A program made the position numbers and the translations under genes. From contig NZ_JAKSXZ010000146.1 of NCBI RefSeq assembly GCF_022829465.1, positions 372,001-436,000 of the forward strand: a DNA stretch of 64,000 nt, read 5' to 3'. The notes under the pieces were generated by a model, which was given only the letters and a program-made list of their open reading frames with translations, was not told where the DNA came from and made no database searches. Positions 58,821 through 64,000 of the stretch are shown in pieces. This DNA comes from Methylobacterium sp. J-067. GTDB lineage: Bacteria > Pseudomonadota > Alphaproteobacteria > Rhizobiales > Beijerinckiaceae. Each line of letters begins with the position of its first letter. The stretch's first letter is position 1.

Positions 58821-59600
58821 GTGCTCGCCATCGGCGACCTGACCAAGACCTATGCCGACGGCACGCGGGCGCTGGAGGGCATCGCGCTCACCGTGCCGGC
58901 GGGGGAGATCCTGGCCCTGGTCGGCGGCTCCGGCTGCGGCAAGACCACCCTGCTCCGCCTGATCGCGGGCCTCGACCGGCCGAGCGCGGGGGCGATCACC
59001 CTCGACGGAGAAACCATCGCCGGCCCCCATCCCGGCGTCGGGCTGGTGTTCCAGGAGCCGCGTTTGCTGCCCTGGCTCGATGTCGCCGCCAATGTCGGCT
59101 TCGGCCTGTCCGCCCTGAAGCGCGGCGAGCGCCGGGCGCGGGTGATGCACGCCCTGGAGCGGGTCGGCCTCGCGGACCATGCCGGGCGCTGGCCCCGCGA
59201 CCTCTCGGGCGGCCAGCAGCAGCGGGTCTCCATCGCCCGCGCCTTCGTGGCCGAGCCGCGGGTCCTGCTCCTCGACGAGCCGTTCTCGGCGCTCGACGCC
59301 TTCACCCGCAAGGATCTGCACGGGCATCTCCTCGCCCTGTGGGAGGAGCACCGGCCGACGGTCGTGCTCGTCACGCACGATGTCGGCGAGGCGGTGGCGC
59401 TGGCCGACCGGGCCGTGGTGATGCGCCCGCGCCCCGGACGCCTCGACGAGACGATCCGCATCGGCCTGCCGCGCCCGCGCGATCCGGCCTCGCCGCAGAG
59501 CGAGGCCTCGGTGCGGGCGATCCTCGCCGCCCTCGACCGCTCGCTGAAACCCACGCCGGCCCGCGCCGACGCCGCCCCCACCAACGCCAACTGGTGGTAG
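58821..59600 (+). CDS. ABC transporter ATPase (SsuB/TauB type)
   Basis: This 259-aa ATPase has Walker A GGSGCGKTTLL, Q-loop VFQEPRLLPW, signature LSGGQQQRVSIARA, Walker B LLLDEPFSALD and the switch His in VLVTHDVGEA. The LLPWLDVAANVGFGL segment fits nitrate/sulfonate/taurine ATPases. Start GTG 58821 is used; the frame extends upstream without a site. It should partner with the permease at 57266. Confidence 0.9.
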   Translation: MLAIGDLTKTYADGTRALEGIALTVPAGEILALVGGSGCGKTTLLRLIAGLDRPSAGAITLDGETIAGPHPGVGLVFQEPRLLPWLDVAANVGFGLSALKRGERRARVMHALERVGLADHAGRWPRDLSGGQQQRVSIARAFVAEPRVLLLDEPFSALDAFTRKDLHGHLLALWEEHRPTVVLVTHDVGEAVALADRAVVMRPRPGRLDETIRIGLPRPRDPASPQSEASVRAILAALDRSLKPTPARADAAPTNANWW

Positions 59601-59623
59601 CCCCCCCCGACCGGAGAGACGCC

Positions 59624-60154
59624 ATGCCCCTCTACGCCCTCGACGCGCACGTGCCCCAGCTTGCCGACCCGGACCGCACCTGGATCGCGCCGGACGCGGC
59701 GGTGATCGGGCAGGTGCATCTCGGGGTCGATGTGGGGATCTGGTTCGGGGCGAGCCTGCGGGGCGACAACGAGCCGATCCGCATCGGCGACCGCAGCAAC
59801 GTGCAGGAGGGCGTGGTGATGCACGTCGATCCGGGCTTCCCGCTGACCCTCGGCGAGGACGTCACGGTGGGCCACGGGGCCATCGTCCACGGCTGCACGA
59901 TCGGCGACGGCACGCTCATCGGCATGGGCGCGACGGTCCTGAACGGGGCGAAAATCGGGAAGGGCTGCCTCGTGGGCGCCAACGCGCTGGTCACCGAGGG
60001 GAAGGAGTTCCCGGACAACAGCCTGATCGTCGGCGCGCCGGCCAGGGCGATCCGGGTGCTGGACGAGGCGGCGGTCGAAGCCCTGCGGGAGTCCGCGCGG
60101 CGCTACGTCGAGAACGGGCAGCGGTACAAGACGGGGCTGCGGCGGGTGGATTGA
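59624..60154 (+). CDS. gamma carbonic anhydrase family protein
   Basis: This 176-aa left-handed beta-helix protein has hexapeptide repeats and zinc-ligand-like His in EGVVMHVD, VGHGAIVHGCTIGDG. It is of the YrdA/PaaY-like short group, which lacks the acidic loop of the archaeal enzyme, so activity as a carbonic anhydrase is not certain. It lies just before the serine-cycle genes and could supply bicarbonate, which is an inference. A GGAG site precedes ATG 59624. Confidence 0.88.
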   Translation: MPLYALDAHVPQLADPDRTWIAPDAAVIGQVHLGVDVGIWFGASLRGDNEPIRIGDRSNVQEGVVMHVDPGFPLTLGEDVTVGHGAIVHGCTIGDGTLIGMGATVLNGAKIGKGCLVGANALVTEGKEFPDNSLIVGAPARAIRVLDEAAVEALRESARRYVENGQRYKTGLRRVD

Positions 60155-60167
60155 GCGGGGCACTCAG

Positions 60168-60191
60168 CCCTCCCCCCTCTGCGGGGGAGGG
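60168..60191. terminator. bidirectional hairpin between carbonic anhydrase and fchA
   Basis: CCCTCCCCC (60168-60176) and GGGGGAGGG (60183-60191) form a perfect 9-bp stem with a 6-nt loop in the 47-nt gap between the convergent stops. It could end transcripts from both sides. No T-tract is present. Confidence 0.5.
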
Positions 60192-60201
60192 AGAGTTGGC
60201 C

Positions 60202-60843
60202 TCAGTTCACCTTACCCTTGACCACCTCGTAGATCTCTTCGGTCAGCGGCCCGGCCTCGGCCAGGATGCCTTCGAGTTCGTCCAGGCGCTCCTTCGCGAA
60301 CTCGCGATCCTCGAGGCCCTTGGCGTTGACGTAGACGTTGAGCGCGGCGCTGCGCAGGCCCGCATAGGCCGAGAGCACCGCGACGCCCGCGTCCGACACG
60401 ACGTTCAGGTTGCCCTTCTCCGCCGTGATCTTGGCGAGGTCGATCACCGCCCGGCAGGCCCGGCAGCAGGAGAGCGGCACGTCGCACGCCTCCTTCAGCG
60501 CCGCCTGGATCCGCTCGGAGCGGGTCGCCTTCTCCTCGTCGGTGCCCTTCGGCAGGCCATAAGCCCCCATCACCGCGTCGAAGGCGGCGACGTCCTGGGC
60601 GATCATGCCGGTGAGGCCGACGCGCAGGCCCTCGGAGCGGGCCAGCACGTCCTTCAGCTCCGCCTCGACCTCGACGTACTTCTTCTTGCCGATGGTCAGG
60701 TTGCACACCATCGAGACCAGGGCCGCGCCCATGGCCCCGGAGATGGCCGCCGCCCCGCCGCCGCCGGGGGTGGGGGCGGCGCTGGCGAGTTCCGTCAGGA
60801 ACGTCTCGATCGAGTCGGACTCGGGCCGGGTCTTGTCGCCCAT
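60202..60843 (-). CDS. fchA: methenyltetrahydrofolate cyclohydrolase FchA
   Basis: This 213-aa enzyme of the FTCD-C type converts methenyl-H4folate to formyl-H4folate. The N-terminus is PTPGGGGAAAISGAMGAALVSMVCNLTIGKKKY, with NVVSDAGVAVLSAYAGLRSAALNVYVNAKGL near the end. ATG 60843 overlaps the mtdA stop by one base (TGATG), and a GTG one codon before is possible. It follows mtdA, as in other Methylobacterium. Confidence 0.95.
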   Translation of the reverse strand: MGDKTRPESDSIETFLTELASAAPTPGGGGAAAISGAMGAALVSMVCNLTIGKKKYVEVEAELKDVLARSEGLRVGLTGMIAQDVAAFDAVMGAYGLPKGTDEEKATRSERIQAALKEACDVPLSCCRACRAVIDLAKITAEKGNLNVVSDAGVAVLSAYAGLRSAALNVYVNAKGLEDREFAKERLDELEGILAEAGPLTEEIYEVVKGKVN

Positions 60844-61703
60844 CACGCCATCTCCTTGGCGAGCGCGTAGATCTCCTCGGCGTCGAACATCGTGTCGGTG
60901 CTCTCGAAGAGCTTGCCGATGCAGGCGCGGTGCAGCTTGAGCTTCAGGCCGCCGATGCCGAGTGCGCCGAACGCGCTCTTGCCGTGTCGCTCCTTGCCCT
61001 TGTCCATGGCGTCGAGACCGCCGATGCCCGTCGGGGGCTGGGCGTTGTAATCGGCCAGGAACTCCACCGCCGGATCCTGGCTCCAGGCCGATTCAGGCAG
61101 CAGCTCGACGCCGATGGCGCCGGCCGAGAAGATCAGGTTCTTGCCCTTGGCCAGCGCGATCCGGGACGCCTCGTCCGGCGTCGCCGCCGCCTGGACGCTC
61201 ACCTTGAAGCGTGTGTTGATGGCATCCGCCGCGGCCTGCGTCTTGTCGAGGCTGCGGCCGGCGATGGTCACCTGCGCGCCCTCGCCCGCCAGGAGCGCGG
61301 CCGAGCGCATGCCGACCGGGCCGGTGCCGGCGAGCACGACGGCGGTCTTGCCCTGCAGCGAGCCGGCGGCCTTGGCCACCAGCGCGACGCCGGCGGCGGC
61401 CGTCGTGTTCGAGCCGTTCGAATCGAGCATGCAGGAGACGCGGAACGGGCCGAAGAAGCGCTTCTTCACCGCCGCGAACACCGCCTCGCCCTCGGCCATG
61501 GAGCCGCCGCCGACGAAGATCGCGGTCGACTTCTTCTCCGAGCCGCCCCGGGTGTAGATCGTCCCGTCGACATAGGCGCCGACATTGTCCGGCGTGACGT
61601 TGCCGTAGCCGGTGATGTGATCGGCCCCGCCATCGTAGCCCACCACCACGTCGAAGACGCTCGGGGCGGAATCGGTGTCGAACTGGAACAGCAGCTTTTT
61701 CAT
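60843..61703 (-). CDS. mtdA: NADP-dependent methylene-H4folate/H4MPT dehydrogenase MtdA
   Basis: This 286-aa enzyme links formaldehyde oxidation and assimilation in methylotrophs. It begins KKLLFQFDTDSAPSVFDVVVGYDGGADHITGYGNVTPDNVGAYVDGTIYTRGG and has a Rossmann segment VVLAGTGPVGMRSAALLAGEGAQV for NADP. The length and sequence leave little doubt about the identity. It is coupled to fchA. An intergenic REP-like palindrome lies between it and hprA, 50 nt upstream of its start. Confidence 0.96.
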   Translation of the reverse strand: MKKLLFQFDTDSAPSVFDVVVGYDGGADHITGYGNVTPDNVGAYVDGTIYTRGGSEKKSTAIFVGGGSMAEGEAVFAAVKKRFFGPFRVSCMLDSNGSNTTAAAGVALVAKAAGSLQGKTAVVLAGTGPVGMRSAALLAGEGAQVTIAGRSLDKTQAAADAINTRFKVSVQAAATPDEASRIALAKGKNLIFSAGAIGVELLPESAWSQDPAVEFLADYNAQPPTGIGGLDAMDKGKERHGKSAFGALGIGGLKLKLHRACIGKLFESTDTMFDAEEIYALAKEMA

Positions 61704-61752
61704 GGGCTCGTAAGTCCTGCTTTCAAATCAGGTCAATGTACCGATCCGCTCA

Positions 61753-61845
61753 CCGTCTTTGCGAGCGGAGCGAAGCAATCCAGGGCAGCGCCACATCCGG
61801 AGACGTCCCGCCGCCCTGGATCGCTTCACTGCGTTCGCGATGACG
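61753..61845. repeat. REP-like palindromic element, copy 2
   Basis: This 93-nt element between hprA and mtdA has a left arm CCGTCTTTGCGAGC...GAAGCAATCCAGGGC and an imperfect right arm GCCCTGGATCGC...TTCGCGATGACGG. It is the same family as the element between mtkB and ppc. The arms are less perfect, so this copy looks older. It could form a hairpin in the hprA-mtdA transcript and affect the level of the downstream genes. Confidence 0.82.
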
Positions 61846-61862
61846 GGGGGGTGAGGCGAAAC

Positions 61863-62807
61863 CTACCCCTCGACCACGTTCTGCGGCTTGCCGGCGACGA
61901 ACGCCTCGACGTTGTCGACGAGCTGGTCGGCTAGGATCTGCATCGCCTCCTTGCTCGCCCAGGCGACGTGCGGGGTGACGATCAAGTTCGGCAGGTCGGC
62001 GTCGCAGAGGATGTTGCCGTCGCGCGGCGGCTCCTGCGCCACCACGTCGAAGCCGGCGCCCGCGATGGTGCCGTCCTTGAGGGCTTCCAGCAGCGCCGCC
62101 TCGTCCACCAGACCGCCACGGGCGGTGTTGATGAGGATGGCGTTCTTCTTCATCCGCTTCAGTTCGGCGGCGCCGATCAGGCCCTTCGTCTCCGGCGTAA
62201 GCGGGACGTGCAGGGTGATGACGTCGGACTGGGTGAGCACCGTCTCGAAGTCGGACAGGCCCTCCTGCGGGAAGGTGTCGTAGGCCAGGACCTTCATGCC
62301 CAGGGCCTCGGCCCGCTTGGCGATGGACTTGCCCAGCGCCCCGTAGCCGACGATGCCGAGCGTCGAGCCGGCGATGTCGTAGATCGGGTAGTCGAAGTAG
62401 CAGAACTGGCGAGACTTCGCCCAATCGCCCCGCTTCACCGAATTGGCGTAGGGTACGATGGCCCGGCGCAGGGCGAACATCAGGCCGACCACGTGCTCGG
62501 GCACGGTGTTGAAGGCGTAGTTGCGGATGTTGACGACGGTGATGCCCTGGGCCTTCGCCTGGGCCTTGTCGACCACGTCCGTACCGGTGGCGGCCACCGC
62601 GATGAGCTTGAGGTCCGGGAGCTGCTTCAGCACCTCGGCGCGCATCGGCACCTTGTTGATGAGGGCGATGTCGGCGCCCTGCAGGCGGGCGACCGTGTCC
62701 TCCGGCGTCCAGGTCGATTCGTGCTCGACATACTCATGCTCGAAGCTGAACGGCTTCAGCGTCGCATCGAGCGATTCCCGGTCGAGGAACACGATTTTCT
62801 TCGCCAT
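61863..62807 (-). CDS. hprA: hydroxypyruvate reductase
   Basis: This 314-aa D-2-hydroxyacid dehydrogenase reduces hydroxypyruvate to glycerate in the serine cycle. The NAD-binding motif is GYGALGKSIAKRAEALG. The catalytic Arg is in INTARGGLVDE (about 230), the Glu is in the following AQEPPRDGN segment, and the His is in TPHVAWASKEAM. The length is normal. It lies downstream of sga on the minus strand. Confidence 0.95.
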   Translation of the reverse strand: MAKKIVFLDRESLDATLKPFSFEHEYVEHESTWTPEDTVARLQGADIALINKVPMRAEVLKQLPDLKLIAVAATGTDVVDKAQAKAQGITVVNIRNYAFNTVPEHVVGLMFALRRAIVPYANSVKRGDWAKSRQFCYFDYPIYDIAGSTLGIVGYGALGKSIAKRAEALGMKVLAYDTFPQEGLSDFETVLTQSDVITLHVPLTPETKGLIGAAELKRMKKNAILINTARGGLVDEAALLEALKDGTIAGAGFDVVAQEPPRDGNILCDADLPNLIVTPHVAWASKEAMQILADQLVDNVEAFVAGKPQNVVEG

Positions 62808-62912
62808 GGGTCGTCGGCTCCCTCTCCGGCGGCCGGGCGGCGGCCGGCTCTGTCTGGATTGTCATTCTTATTGGCGTCCGGCGGAGGGGGCGAGCCCTCC
62901 GCCGGCCACGGA

Positions 62913-64000
62913 TCACGCCTTGTGCAGCGGATTCTCGCGGAGGTAGCTCGACGCGGCGGCGACGCCCGAGCCGGGGGTGAGCTTCATGCCGCAATCGATC
63001 ATCGCCATCTCCGCGCCCGCGATGGCGCCGAGCAGCGACAGCTCGTTGAGGTCGCCCAGGTGGCCGATGCGGAACACCTTGCCCGCGACCTTGGACAGGC
63101 CGGCGCCGAGGGAGAGGTTGTAGCGGTCGTACGCGTGGATGATGATCTTGGCGGCGTCCACACCCTCCGGCACGACGATGGCCGTGACGGTGTTGGAGTT
63201 CCACTTCGGCTCCTTGGCGCAGGGCTTCAGGCCCCAGGCCGCCACCGCCTGGCGGGTCGCCTCACCCAGCACCGCGTGACGGTGGTAGATGTTCTCCATT
63301 CCCTCCTCCTTCATCGTGGCCAGCGCCTCGCGCAGGCCGTAGAGGAGCGGCAGGGCCGGAGTATAGGGGAAGTAACCGCCCTTGTTGGCGTTGAGCTGGT
63401 CGGACCACGCGAAGTAGACGTGGCCGAGCCGGTCGTTGGCGCCGCCCTGGCCGCCCTCGGCGACCTTCAGCGCCTTCTGGCTGACGCAGAGCAGGCCGAG
63501 GCCCGCCGGCAGCATGAAGCCCTTCTGCGAGCCCGCCACCGCGCAATCGACCTTCCACTCGTCCATCTTGAACGGCAGCGAGCCGATGGAGGAGATGCCG
63601 TCCACGAAGAGCAGCGCCGGGTGGCCGGCGGCGTCCATCGCCTTGCGCACCGCGCCGACGTCGCTCGTGACGCCCGTGGCCGTCTCGTTGTGGACGATCA
63701 TCACCGCCTTGATGGCGTGGTCCTTGTCGGCGCGCAGGGCCTCGCCGATCTTCTCGGGGTCGGCGCCGGTGCCCCATTCCTCGTCCTGGACGATCACGTC
63801 GAGGCCGAGGCGCTGGGCCATGTCCACCCAGAGGTGGCTGAACTGGCCGAAGCGGGCCGCGATCACCTTGTCACCCCGGCAGAGGGTGTTGGTCAGCGCC
63901 GATTCCCAGATGCCGGTGCCCGAGGACGGGTACAGCAGGATGGTGCCCTCGGTCGTGCCGTAGACCATCTTGGCGTCCTGGAAGAGCGGCTTGGCGAGCT
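62913..64000 (-). CDS. sga: serine-glyoxylate aminotransferase (5' end outside window)
   Basis: This class V PLP aminotransferase transfers the amino group of serine to glyoxylate, giving hydroxypyruvate and glycine. The visible 362 codons run from LAKPLFQDAKMVYGTTEGT to the C-terminal YLRENPLHKA. The PLP Lys is in AGSQKGFMLPAG. The frame is open to the window edge, and the family N-terminus (about 40 residues) must lie beyond 64000. An internal ATG at 63968 is not the true start. First visible gene of the minus-strand serine-cycle block. Confidence 0.95.
   Translation of the reverse strand, partial: LAKPLFQDAKMVYGTTEGTILLYPSSGTGIWESALTNTLCRGDKVIAARFGQFSHLWVDMAQRLGLDVIVQDEEWGTGADPEKIGEALRADKDHAIKAVMIVHNETATGVTSDVGAVRKAMDAAGHPALLFVDGISSIGSLPFKMDEWKVDCAVAGSQKGFMLPAGLGLLCVSQKALKVAEGGQGGANDRLGHVYFAWSDQLNANKGGYFPYTPALPLLYGLREALATMKEEGMENIYHRHAVLGEATRQAVAAWGLKPCAKEPKWNSNTVTAIVVPEGVDAAKIIIHAYDRYNLSLGAGLSKVAGKVFRIGHLGDLNELSLLGAIAGAEMAMIDCGMKLTPGSGVAAASSYLRENPLHKA

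Noticed and set aside
1..64000. tRNA or rRNA genes
   Set aside because: No cloverleaf with a GTTCRANNC arm and no rRNA-like stretch was recognised by eye. A tRNAscan-SE run would be decisive.

Overview
The window reads as a chromosomal segment of a facultative methylotroph of the genus Methylobacterium or a close relative (Alphaproteobacteria, Hyphomicrobiales). It has high GC, tight gene packing with frequent 4-nt stop/start overlaps and many GTG starts. The decisive evidence is two blocks of serine-cycle C1-assimilation genes: mtkA-mtkB-ppc-mclA at 47.6-53.7 kb, and sga-hprA-mtdA-fchA on the opposite strand at 60.2-64.0 kb. The species cannot be fixed from the sequence alone.

Layout. 0.1-8.1 kb: a glutathione S-transferase, the cytochrome c maturation operon ccmI-ccmE-ccmF-ccmH, an envelope-type sensor kinase with its OmpR-type regulator, and a PepSY protein, all on the minus strand. 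8.2-27.3 kb: a virtually complete gene transfer agent (GTA) cluster on the minus strand with the gene order of the Rhodobacter capsulatus GTA: small terminase-like g1, large terminase g2, portal g3, protease g4, capsid g5, connectors g6-g8, tail g9-g13, NlpC/P60 g14 and TIM-barrel hub g15. It continues into a DUF2793 tail-fibre-like protein, a phage-type lysozyme and three small membrane or exported proteins. Three plus-strand genes for exported proteins (two trypsin-like proteases and one 88-aa protein) interrupt it. A good sigma70-type promoter lies before g1.

27.5-47.4 kb: housekeeping and regulatory genes. These are a PAS/HisKA_2 kinase-like protein with a degenerate ATPase, SufE, a DUF6456 protein, a MucR-family regulator, oligopeptidase B, an orphan MqsA-like protein, a large AsmA protein, a UvrD/PcrA helicase, PhoH, a small protein with a Met/Arg repeat, UbiK, YbjN, ProC, a TetR regulator, a receiver-like protein, and ArgJ-SIMPL-MutT.

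47.6-64.0 kb: the serine-cycle genes. The block mtkAB-ppc-mclA turns PEP and CO2 into oxaloacetate, activates malate to malyl-CoA and cleaves it to glyoxylate and acetyl-CoA. The block sga-hprA-mtdA-fchA supplies serine:glyoxylate aminotransferase, hydroxypyruvate reductase and the H4folate C1 enzymes. The blocks face each other, separated by about 6.5 kb that holds a PIG-L/glycosyltransferase pair, a HTH protein, a META protein, an ABC permease and ATPase, and a gamma carbonic anhydrase. Directly after mclA lie two tandem copies of a roughly 285-nt noncoding sequence whose copies differ by compensatory changes in predicted stems, which makes it the best candidate here for an uncharacterised structured RNA. 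A long palindromic REP-like repeat occurs once inside each serine-cycle block. No rRNA, tRNA, integrase, transposase or CRISPR array was seen.
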